Shown here piece by piece: positions 1-5,268 of a stretch of 7,698 bases of DNA; within the stretch, counting starts at the first letter, position 1, and each line of letters starts with the position of its first letter. Below the pieces are notes generated by a model. It ran no database searches. It had not been told where the DNA came from and saw nothing but the letters and a program-made list of their open reading frames with translations. The stretch lies in assembly GCA_020054965.1 (NCBI GenBank), contig JAIMZO010000062.1:1-7698 (forward strand), in the 5' to 3' direction. This DNA comes from Spirochaeta sp. (GTDB taxonomy: Bacteria > Spirochaetota > Spirochaetia > Sphaerochaetales > Sphaerochaetaceae). The translations under genes were made by a program, and so were the position numbers.

Positions 1-193
1 TCAGCAATGCTGTCTCTGAGAAGTGCCGCATCTTGTTGGTGAATTCACGGGCATCAAGGGCAATGTGCACAGGATCCTTCTTGCCATAGATAACGGCTGG
101 AATCTGGCCGCTGCGAAGCAGGCGACGTGCGCCGGCACTACCAAAATCCTCGGTTCTCGGTTTAGCTTTCAAGCTTCTGTTGATTTCAGACAT
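1..193 (-). CDS. rplY: 50S ribosomal protein L25 / general stress protein Ctc, N-terminal part
   Basis: Partial gene: the ATG is at 193-191 and the frame is still open at base 1, so only the first 64 residues are present. The product reads MSEINRSLKAKPRTEDFGSA and continues with ARRLLRSGQIPAVIYGKKDP, the typical N-terminus of L25/Ctc proteins, which bind 5S rRNA in the large ribosomal subunit. The conserved core is the arginine-rich GARRLLR segment (residues about 21-27), the PAVIYG strand (about 32-37) and the following HIALD strand. The start is supported by AAGGAG at 204-199, five bases before the ATG. It lies downstream of spoVG and a tRNA-Gln gene; ctc also lies downstream of spoVG in Bacillus and other bacteria. 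Whether it carries the C-terminal TL5/CTC domain cannot be seen. The family call is secure. Confidence 0.9.
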   Translation of the reverse strand, partial: MSEINRSLKAKPRTEDFGSAGARRLLRSGQIPAVIYGKKDPVHIALDAREFTNKMRHFSETALL

Positions 194-218
194 ACATACT
201 CCTTGTACTCTCATTGGC

Positions 219-238
219 ACATCATTATTGCATGATGC
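219..238 (-). other. Small hairpin in the rplY leader
   Basis: The two arms 232-238 and 219-225 pair over seven bases (one a G-U pair on the transcript) around a six-base loop. It lies 26-45 bases upstream of the rplY start codon, and its 3' side is 14 bases from the AAGGAG site. No U-run follows, so it is not a terminator. It could be a regulatory structure or chance; nothing in the sequence decides this. Confidence 0.3.
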
Positions 239-283
239 CCAATTACCATAACATTTGGATATTTAAAATACCACTAGTGTGGG

Positions 284-313
284 AGTATAGAATGTTTTGG
301 CGTACCAGCACAA
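284..313 (-). promoter_or_regulatory. Candidate sigma-70 promoter for rplY
   Basis: On the minus strand a -35-like TTGTGC (313-308) and a -10-like TATACT (289-284) are separated by 18 bases. A start of transcription near 277 would give a leader of about 80 bases ahead of the rplY ATG at 193. The site follows directly after the tRNA-Gln terminator, where a separate rplY promoter would be needed. An eight-base palindrome CACTAGTG (272-279) sits at the expected transcription start. This is inferred from consensus matching only. Confidence 0.45.
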
Positions 314-330
314 GTACTACTCCACACAAA

Positions 331-362
331 CAAAATGAGCAGCCCAAAAGACAGGACTGCTC
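331..362 (-). terminator. Intrinsic terminator of tRNA-Gln
   Basis: Immediately after the tRNA on the minus strand, GAGCAGTCC (362-354) and GGGCTGCTC (345-337) form a nine-base stem (one G-T pair) with an eight-base loop. It is followed by a T-rich but interrupted tract, ATTTTG (336-331) and then TTTG. It starts only five bases beyond the tRNA discriminator base, so it also ends the tRNA precursor. Confidence 0.65.
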
Positions 363-366
363 GCTA

Positions 367-438
367 CTGGGAAGGAGGGATTCGAACCCCCGATGCCGGC
401 ACCAAAAACCAGAGCCTTAACCGCTTGGCGACTTCCCA
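367..438 (-). tRNA. tRNA-Gln (anticodon UUG)
   Basis: The 72-base gene folds as a complete cloverleaf. The acceptor stem TGGGAAG/CTTCCCA (438-432 with 374-368) is perfectly paired. The D-arm contains GCCAAGCGGTTAAGGC. The anticodon stem is CTGGT/GCCGG, around the loop TTTTGGT with anticodon TTG at 405-403. The T-arm holds GGTTCGAATCC, and the discriminator base is G at 367. The U-first acceptor base and the UUUUG anticodon-loop start match other bacterial tRNA-Gln(UUG) genes. CCA is not encoded (TAG follows), so the 3' end must be added by nucleotidyltransferase. The anticodon stem holds two G-U pairs, including the pair closing the loop, which is slightly weak. It lies between spoVG and rplY and has its own apparent promoter and terminator. 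Confidence 0.95.
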
Positions 439-452
439 ACAACGGAAATGAC

Positions 453-479
453 AGTATACCATATTCCCAAGTTTGTCCA
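453..479 (-). promoter_or_regulatory. Candidate promoter for tRNA-Gln
   Basis: TATACT (458-453) lies 14 bases upstream of the mature tRNA 5' end (438), a normal distance for a stable-RNA promoter. The best -35 match is TGGACA (479-474), five of six to TTGACA, but at a short 15-base spacing. A CTGGAC alternative gives a 16-base spacing. The -10 is convincing and the -35 weaker. It sits in the 48-base gap after spoVG, where no hairpin terminator is visible, so read-through from spoVG is also possible. Confidence 0.4.
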
Positions 480-487
480 GCAGATTG

Positions 488-781
488 CTATAATTCCTTT
501 TTTTCTGTTTCCTGGGGAGCTTCCTGTGCTTCCTCAGAGACATATGCATTCATTACCACTTGCTGCAAATGATCCCTGAAGTCGCTGCTGATTGGATGGG
601 CTACATCCTTGAATTCCCCATTGGCCAACTGCCTGCTTGGCATGGCAATAAAGTCTCCTTCCCTGCCCTCTATAATCTTGATATTGTGCACCACAAATTG
701 ATTGTCAAACGTTACGGTCACATAAGCCTTCAATTTACCTGCTTGACTTACTTTTCGTACTCGAACCTCTGAAATGTCCAC
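488..781 (-). CDS. spoVG: SpoVG family nucleic-acid-binding regulator
   Basis: A 97-residue SpoVG protein, close to the usual 84-100. The family was named from Bacillus sporulation, but in non-sporulating spirochaetes (Borrelia) and in Staphylococcus it binds DNA and RNA and acts as a regulator. Visible family features are the N-terminal MDISEVRVRKV strand, AYVTVTFDNQFVVHNIKI (residues 19-36), FIAMPSRQ (44-51) and KDVAHPI (58-64), then the C-terminal helix SDFRDHLQQVVMNAY. A tail of about 16 mostly acidic and polar residues ends in EKKEL. I chose the GTG at 781-779 because GGAGG (791-787) sits five bases upstream and the product then begins like other SpoVG proteins. An upstream in-frame TTG at 793 would overlap that ribosome-binding site. 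It follows ispE by 19 bases, so the two are probably co-transcribed. The family call is firm; the regulatory targets are unknown. Confidence 0.93.
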   Translation of the reverse strand: MDISEVRVRKVSQAGKLKAYVTVTFDNQFVVHNIKIIEGREGDFIAMPSRQLANGEFKDVAHPISSDFRDHLQQVVMNAYVSEEAQEAPQETEKKEL

Positions 782-800
782 AAGAACCTCCAAACAACCT

Positions 801-1691
801 TTATCTTATTTTCATAACTAAACCGGTTTTCCAGCTCATTACCCCAGCCCCGAACTGCATCTGTATCTCATCGTAAACAGCCTGTACTTGTTTCGTATCA
901 TCACTGACGAAAAACCAACAAGCACCACTGCCTGTAAGACCACAATATCCATGGCTAGTACCGCATAGCTGTTCAAGTTGGCCATAGAAGTCCTGGTGCA
1001 CCACACCTTGTTGAAAATCATTATACAACAAACTTTTCCATACCGCAGGTGATTTCTCGAAAACTTCTGCAATCTCCTCACCTGCAGGTCCCAATGTAAC
1101 CAAACTGCCGCTACGAACTTCGTCAAGCCTGGCGTATGCAGATGACGTGGATGCAGAAAAGAAAGTAGGCATCACCAAGCACAGTGCCAAATCCCTCTGC
1201 TGAATAGGTGTAATCACCTCTCCCCTACCAGTCACTATTGCGCAGCTTTGTGAAGAGAGGAAGAAAGGGACATCACTTCCAACTTGCAGCGCGATATCCA
1301 CTAGGGATTTCTCATCAAGCGCAGCTTCCCCAGCATATTCCTGCAACAGAAGCAACACAGAAGCAGCATCACTTGAACCACCACCCAAACCAGCCTGGGA
1401 GGGAATTCGTTTCTTGCAATCTATATGTAAAGAGAGGGGTAACCGAGTTCGCTCACACCATAGGCGGGCAGCCTTGGTCAAGGTATCCTCTCCATCAAGT
1501 TGAAATGCTTCCAATCCAGTTACTTCTACCTTGAAATTGCGCTCCCCCTTTACCGTGATGGAGACATCATCGGCAAGATTCACCAAGGCAAATAGGGAAC
1601 GGATGGGATGATACCCATCTTGAAACGGTTGGCCGACGGCCAGATGTAGATTAACCTTGGCATAGGCAGGACGCACAAGTATGGTATCCAT
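801..1691 (-). CDS. ispE: 4-diphosphocytidyl-2-C-methyl-D-erythritol kinase
   Basis: A cytoplasmic GHMP-family kinase that phosphorylates CDP-methylerythritol at the 2-position with ATP, in the non-mevalonate (MEP) pathway to isopentenyl diphosphate. At 296 residues it is of normal length. The N-terminal AYAKVNLHL (residues 9-17) carries the conserved lysine. The ATP-binding loop is PSQAGLGGGSSDAAS (97-111). GSDVPFF (138-144) carries the catalytic aspartate D140. YNDF (223-226) and LTGSGACWF (252-260) are the C-terminal GHMP motifs. All key residues are present. The ATG at 1691-1689 has AGGA only one base upstream, too close for a normal Shine-Dalgarno site. An in-frame GTG at 1676 has no better site and would remove only five residues, so the start could be either, and the transcript may be nearly leaderless. 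spoVG follows 19 bases downstream; the ispE-spoVG link is common in bacteria. Confidence 0.95.
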   Translation of the reverse strand: MDTILVRPAYAKVNLHLAVGQPFQDGYHPIRSLFALVNLADDVSITVKGERNFKVEVTGLEAFQLDGEDTLTKAARLWCERTRLPLSLHIDCKKRIPSQAGLGGGSSDAASVLLLLQEYAGEAALDEKSLVDIALQVGSDVPFFLSSQSCAIVTGRGEVITPIQQRDLALCLVMPTFFSASTSSAYARLDEVRSGSLVTLGPAGEEIAEVFEKSPAVWKSLLYNDFQQGVVHQDFYGQLEQLCGTSHGYCGLTGSGACWFFVSDDTKQVQAVYDEIQMQFGAGVMSWKTGLVMKIR

Positions 1692-1832
1692 GTCCTACAG
1701 AGTATCAAAGCCAAAGTTGATTGTCTAGTAAGATTTTTTCATACTTGTAAGCTTAGAGCCCTTTTTTTGGGGAATTACAGTTCTAAAAGTGACATATTCA
1801 CCTAGGATATAAAACAAATCTAGAATACAAGC
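1692..1832. other. Intergenic region between ispE and the SMUG1-like gene
   Basis: 141 AT-rich bases separate two tandem minus-strand genes. Apart from the weak ispE promoter, I see only an imperfect nested inverted repeat: TTAGA (1752-1756) pairs with TCTAA (1781-1785), and CCC (1758-1760) pairs with GGG (1768-1770) around seven T. No U-run follows in the minus direction, so it does not look like a working terminator. No small reading frame with a ribosome-binding site is apparent. Confidence 0.4.
1701..1727 (-). promoter_or_regulatory. Weak candidate promoter of the ispE-spoVG operon
   Basis: TAGACA (1727-1722; five of six to TTGACA) and GATACT (1706-1701; four of six to TATAAT) lie 15 bases apart, shorter than ideal. 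The predicted transcript would start near 1694, two to four bases before the ispE ATG, which fits the lack of a properly spaced ribosome-binding site. Consensus matching only. Confidence 0.25.
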
Positions 1833-2573
1833 TCATGCATCTTTCCATATACCAAGGGCAATGAGTTGTTGCTGGGTTTTCTCTTTCCAATTCCTGTTTG
1901 CTTGTGGATTGGCTGGACTGGGGTGAATGATGGAACCTAGTATGTATCTACTATCATGCGAAACAACCTGTTCCAACTTCTTCAGTGCATACGTGCCTAC
2001 TCCTATAAGATAGGTTGGCTCCAATAATGTAATAAGATCCATGAGATACCGGTCACAGATTGCCTCAAGAGCCATCCTCTCAACCTTGGGAAGCTTGTCA
2101 GGGGTGATATTTTTTGCGTATTTTGAGCGCTCCATGAATACGAGAGGACAGTAATTGACGATAGCCATTTCCTTGGCGAATGCATCAGCACTTGTATAGT
2201 GTTCTTCCATCAATGCCCACAAGCGCCTACCGCTGACCTCACTTCGCTGTACAGTCATCCCAAGCACTGGACGTGATGGATGCTCGATAGAAGGTTTTCC
2301 AATAGGTTCATCGAGCTTTAGAAACTGCTTCACTGCACCCACTTCACCGAAAGGGATACCATTTTGTGCCATACCGAAAGGCCCGGGATTCATCCCCAGC
2401 ATCAGTGCCTGTATGGGATGGGAGAGATAGGTCCTCAAATAGGCTTCATGCATGTTCCAGGCATATTGCAATGGATTGTAAATATACAAATCGCCACTGA
2501 ATCGCAATTGCTCCACCTGCCAAGCAAACAGCTTTGTCCGTTGCACGATTTCTTGTACGTAATTCTCCAACAC
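1833..2573 (-). CDS. SMUG1-type single-strand-selective uracil-DNA glycosylase
   Basis: A DNA-repair enzyme of the uracil-DNA glycosylase superfamily, SMUG1 branch, expected to excise uracil and related deaminated or oxidised bases at the first step of base excision repair. Motif 1 is GMNPGPFGMAQNGIPFGEV, whose Asn is the catalytic position in SMUG1 (N85 in human). Next comes HPSRPVLGM and SEVSGRRLW, then NYCPLVF with the base-recognition Asn (human N163), and motif 2 HPSPANPQANRNW with the active-site His. These lie near residues 60, 98-116, 140 and 217-227 of the roughly 246-residue product, and all are intact. The sequence closely parallels vertebrate SMUG1. One difference is Asn where I recall Thr in the human AQTG segment. 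For the start, AGGGGGG lies four to seven bases before GTG (2573) and TTG (2570); an upstream GTG at 2588 has no ribosome-binding site. It stands alone, divergent from the HAD gene, with ispE 141 bases downstream. Confidence 0.92.
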   Translation of the reverse strand: MLENYVQEIVQRTKLFAWQVEQLRFSGDLYIYNPLQYAWNMHEAYLRTYLSHPIQALMLGMNPGPFGMAQNGIPFGEVGAVKQFLKLDEPIGKPSIEHPSRPVLGMTVQRSEVSGRRLWALMEEHYTSADAFAKEMAIVNYCPLVFMERSKYAKNITPDKLPKVERMALEAICDRYLMDLITLLEPTYLIGVGTYALKKLEQVVSHDSRYILGSIIHPSPANPQANRNWKEKTQQQLIALGIWKDA

Positions 2574-2606
2574 TGTCCCCCCTAGCACAAAAGTCGGTTT
2601 GTACCG

Positions 2607-2612
2607 TATGAT
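2607..2612 (+). promoter_or_regulatory. -10 box for a probably leaderless HAD gene
   Basis: TATGAT (five of six to TATAAT) lies eight bases before the ATG at 2621, so transcription would start at about 2619-2621. No good -35 is visible. No Shine-Dalgarno site precedes the ATG (the preceding bases are ATACACTAAC). The box lies in GTATGATAC, which also reads TATCAT on the minus strand, so it could serve the divergent SMUG1-like gene as well. Confidence 0.35.
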
Positions 2613-2620
2613 ACACTAAC

Positions 2621-3382
2621 ATGGCACAAAAGGTGGAGAAACTCAAGGGAATCATTTTTGACAAGGATGGGACGCTGTTTGACTACGCCCAGGTCTGGGA
2701 GACTATCCTCAAGGAGGGTATCGCCCTTACCTTCAACTCCATGGGAAAGCAGCACCAGCAGACTGCCAAACAGGCAATGTTGAGCCTGATGGGCATCAAT
2801 GAAGCGGGACAGTGCATTCCCCGTGGCTTGATGTTCACCCACCGCAGGGCCCAAATTCTCAGAAGATTCCTGCTGTATTGCATCCGATATCGTGTAAACG
2901 CAATCAAGGCAATCAAAGGGTATAACAGAAGTGTCAAGCACAGTGAAGTTCTGCTCAACGAAAAACTCAAGCAGATGGATTTCTCTGTCCAACAACGCTT
3001 GTTCAGACACTTGAAAGAAGAGGGGTATCATATCGGTGTCATTACCAGTGACAATGCTTCCTCAACCAATCTGTTTCTCTCCTTGATGGGGTTGGAAAAA
3101 ATGGTAGATTTCATAGCCAGTAGAGACAGCAACTATCGCAGGAAACCCCACAGTGAAGCCTTCAATGCATTCTGCACACAAGCAGGGATTACCCCCTCCC
3201 AGGTGGCAATGGTAGGAGACACACTCACTGATATGCTGTTTGCAAAACGGGCTCACTCAGGCTATCGCATTGCAGTTCTCACAGGAAGCAATGACCAAAG
3301 AAGGCTGGAAAGACTGAGTGACGTTGTCTATGAGGATATATCTTTCCTAGACACTGATAAGAGACTATTTCCGGACCAATAG
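2621..3382 (+). CDS. HAD-superfamily hydrolase, phosphoglycolate-phosphatase-like
   Basis: A soluble 253-residue haloacid-dehalogenase-fold phosphatase. Motif I is IIFDKDGTLFD (residues 11-21), with nucleophile D14 and acid/base D16. Motif II is ITSDN (141-145, S143). Motif III is the lysine of RRKPHSEAF (K175). Motif IV is MVGDTLTDML (G199-D200 with D204), which binds magnesium. Residues about 25-125 form a helical cap of the C1 type, as in phosphoglycolate phosphatase (Gph), PpaX and relatives. The cap is rich in Lys and Arg, and the substrate cannot be told from sequence; anything beyond small-molecule phosphatase would be a guess. The ATG at 2621 has no ribosome-binding site but lies just after a -10-like box, so leaderless translation is likely. 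It is divergent from the SMUG1-like gene, and 153 bases separate it from the acyl-CoA synthetase gene, with no clear terminator between them. Confidence 0.85.
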   Translation: MAQKVEKLKGIIFDKDGTLFDYAQVWETILKEGIALTFNSMGKQHQQTAKQAMLSLMGINEAGQCIPRGLMFTHRRAQILRRFLLYCIRYRVNAIKAIKGYNRSVKHSEVLLNEKLKQMDFSVQQRLFRHLKEEGYHIGVITSDNASSTNLFLSLMGLEKMVDFIASRDSNYRRKPHSEAFNAFCTQAGITPSQVAMVGDTLTDMLFAKRAHSGYRIAVLTGSNDQRRLERLSDVVYEDISFLDTDKRLFPDQ

Positions 3383-3434
3383 TACGTTTTAACTAAAAAT
3401 CCAATCATTTCCTCTGAAACAAATTAGTCTTTTC

Positions 3435-3463
3435 TTGACAAACAAGGACCTTTCTGTGAAAAT
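3435..3463 (+). promoter_or_regulatory. Promoter of the acyl-CoA synthetase gene, possibly also mtaD-mtnA
   Basis: A perfect -35 TTGACA (3435-3440) is followed after 17 bases by GAAAAT (3458-3463; four of six), which is preceded by TG at the extended -10 position (3455-3456). The start of transcription would be near 3470, about 66 bases before the coding sequence. This is the best promoter in the window and lies in the largest gap on the plus strand. Confidence 0.6.
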
Positions 3464-3472
3464 AATCGATAG

Positions 3473-3484
3473 GTTAATATTAAC
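3473..3484 (+). promoter_or_regulatory. 12-base perfect palindrome, candidate operator
   Basis: GTTAATATTAAC is its own reverse complement and lies just after the predicted transcription start (about 3470). That is a position where a dimeric repressor would block the acyl-CoA synthetase promoter. It is AT-rich and short, so chance is possible, and I do not recognise it as the site of a particular regulator. Confidence 0.35.
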
Positions 3485-3535
3485 TACATCTAGCAGATTT
3501 CTATCATTCGCATTTCTTTTGGAGATTTCCCTATC

Positions 3536-5245
3536 ATGAAACATTCCTGGGATGACCTTGACCAATATCGCGGTGTACTGTTCGAAGGACAGTGGCCAAC
3601 TATCATCGACTTATTGCTGATCACAGAAAAGAAGTTTGGAGGGCGAAACGGTTTCACTGTTTTCACACCCAACAGGGAAACCCTTACATTCTCGGAAATT
3701 CTCCACGAAGTCACTCGAGTCAGTTCATATCTCCAGGAATGTGGCATAGAAAAAGGTGATCATATCGTCATCAATGGGAAAAACAGCCCAGTATGGGCCA
3801 TTGCCTATCTGGCAACCCTCCATGCAGGGGCAATCGTTGTTCCCTTGGACAACCAGATGAATACCGACCGTGTTGAAACACTCAGCAGTTTTGTGAATGC
3901 CTCCTATATTTTTGCTGACAAGAATGTTCTTGAAGCACTCGACGCACAGAAAGAATGGTTTGGGGAATTGAAGGGGTGCGCAACACTTCTGGGAGAGAGT
4001 GAATCATTTCCAAGCATTACCACCCTGCAAGCGAAGAAAACGTATCAGCGTATACCAAGCTCAGAACATGATATTGCTTCCATCCTCTTTACCAGTGGCA
4101 CCACAGGCAATGAGAAAGGGGCCATGCTCACACATGCAAATATTGTAAGCGATCTCTACCAGGCATGTGATGGAACATTCCTCAGCCTCGATGAAACTGA
4201 TATATTGTATGCACACCTTCCACTGCACCATAGCTATTGCTGTACAGCAGTACTGCTTGAATCCATCAAACATGGAGCAGAGTGTGTCTTTGGGCAGGAT
4301 ATTGTGGTAAGCAAAATGATCAATGACCTGAAAGAAGGCAAGGTCACCATTTTTATGGGGATACCGCTTCTGTACAACAAACTGCTTGCAGGGATCATGA
4401 AACAGGTCAAGAAAAAAGGATTCTTGGTCAATACCTTGGTACATACAATGATGGTGATTAATGGGTTCACCAAGAAACACCTGCATTGGAATCCCTTCAG
4501 GAAAACATTCAACAAACTACTGCTCAGCAAGATTGGTCTGGACCGGAATAATTTCCTCATCTGTGGTGCTGGCCCGCTTGCGCCAAAAGTCTTCAAGCAG
4601 TATCAGCAGCTTGGCCTCGATTTCATCCAAGGCTATGGGCTTACCGAGACGAGTCCAATCCTTACACTCAATCCAATCAGCCACTTCAAGGTGGAATCCG
4701 TTGGTATGGTTTTCCCATTGGTGGAGATGAAAATCGCAGAACCTGATGAAAATGGAGTGGGCGAAATCCGGGTCAAGGGTCCAAACATCACCCAAGGTTA
4801 TTACAACGACCCGGTCCATACCGCTGAATTATTTGATGAAGAAGGCTACCTGAAGACAGGTGACCTTGGATACCTAGACAAGGAAAACTATCTCTATCTC
4901 AAGGGCAGGGCTAAAAACATCATCGTCACCGAAGGTGGCAAGAATGTATACCCTGAGGAGATTGAGGACCTCTTCCAGCTCTACAGCCAGGTGGAGCAAA
5001 TCCTTATCCGGGGATACCAAGAAAAGAAAAACATCCCCAGCGAGCTGATCGAAGCCGTGATCTACCCCAATGCCGAGTACTACCAAGAACATACTGTTTC
5101 CGTGCAGGAGGATCTCGAGCGGGTAATCAAGGAAGTCAATCAACGTGTTTCAGGTTATAAGAAAATTACCAAGCTCACTATTACCAATGAGCCGATGGAC
5201 ATGACAAGTACCAAAAAGATTAAGCGCAACAAGGTGACGGCATAG
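3536..5245 (+). CDS. AMP-forming long-chain fatty acid-CoA ligase-like enzyme
   Basis: A 569-residue member of the ANL (acyl/aryl-CoA synthetase) family, which activates a carboxylic acid, probably a fatty acid, with ATP and then transfers it to CoA. Visible core motifs are A3 TSGTTGNEKGAMLTH (residues 186-200), LPLHHSY (228-234, an A4-like position), A5 GYGLTET (366-372), A7 TGDLG (441-445), A8 KGRAKNIIVTEGGKNVYPEE (456-475), and the C-terminal TSTKKIKR with the likely A10 catalytic lysine K561. The intact C-terminal domain argues for a full ligase. No signal peptide or clear membrane helix is seen; the basic, hydrophobic segment around residues 280-315 may contact membrane. The closest general type is FadD/FAA, but chain length and substrate are not readable; an acyl-ACP synthetase or another acid as substrate is possible. 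GGAG (3521-3524) lies eleven bases before the ATG, a long spacing. mtaD starts 23 bases after its stop codon. Confidence 0.85.
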   Translation: MKHSWDDLDQYRGVLFEGQWPTIIDLLLITEKKFGGRNGFTVFTPNRETLTFSEILHEVTRVSSYLQECGIEKGDHIVINGKNSPVWAIAYLATLHAGAIVVPLDNQMNTDRVETLSSFVNASYIFADKNVLEALDAQKEWFGELKGCATLLGESESFPSITTLQAKKTYQRIPSSEHDIASILFTSGTTGNEKGAMLTHANIVSDLYQACDGTFLSLDETDILYAHLPLHHSYCCTAVLLESIKHGAECVFGQDIVVSKMINDLKEGKVTIFMGIPLLYNKLLAGIMKQVKKKGFLVNTLVHTMMVINGFTKKHLHWNPFRKTFNKLLLSKIGLDRNNFLICGAGPLAPKVFKQYQQLGLDFIQGYGLTETSPILTLNPISHFKVESVGMVFPLVEMKIAEPDENGVGEIRVKGPNITQGYYNDPVHTAELFDEEGYLKTGDLGYLDKENYLYLKGRAKNIIVTEGGKNVYPEEIEDLFQLYSQVEQILIRGYQEKKNIPSELIEAVIYPNAEYYQEHTVSVQEDLERVIKEVNQRVSGYKKITKLTITNEPMDMTSTKKIKRNKVTA

Positions 5246-5262
5246 TAGTTTCATGGTACCAT
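5234..5262 (+). promoter_or_regulatory. Candidate promoter immediately upstream of mtaD
   Basis: GTGACG (5234-5239) and TACCAT (5257-5262), each four of six to consensus, are 17 bases apart, with TG at the extended -10 position. Transcription would begin near 5269, which is the first base of mtaD, giving a leaderless message. That agrees with the missing ribosome-binding site. The -10 lies inside the ten-base palindrome ATGGTACCAT (5253-5262), which could also be an operator. Confidence 0.3.
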
Positions 5263-5268
5263 AGCCTC

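Noticed and set aside
1752..1785. Possible terminator or hairpin between the SMUG1-like gene and ispE
   Set aside because: The stems are only five and three bases with mismatched spacing between them, and no U-run follows in the direction of the genes.
2582..3031. 149-residue minus-strand frame overlapping the HAD gene and reaching the SMUG1-like start
   Set aside because: It has no ribosome-binding site or recognisable motif and is antisense to HAD motif I and the cap region.
4061..4486. 141-residue minus-strand frame with Cys and His residues, opposite the synthetase gene
   Set aside because: The Cys/His content comes from reading the synthetase codons in reverse; there is no ordered zinc motif, and the plus-strand frame carries all ANL motifs.
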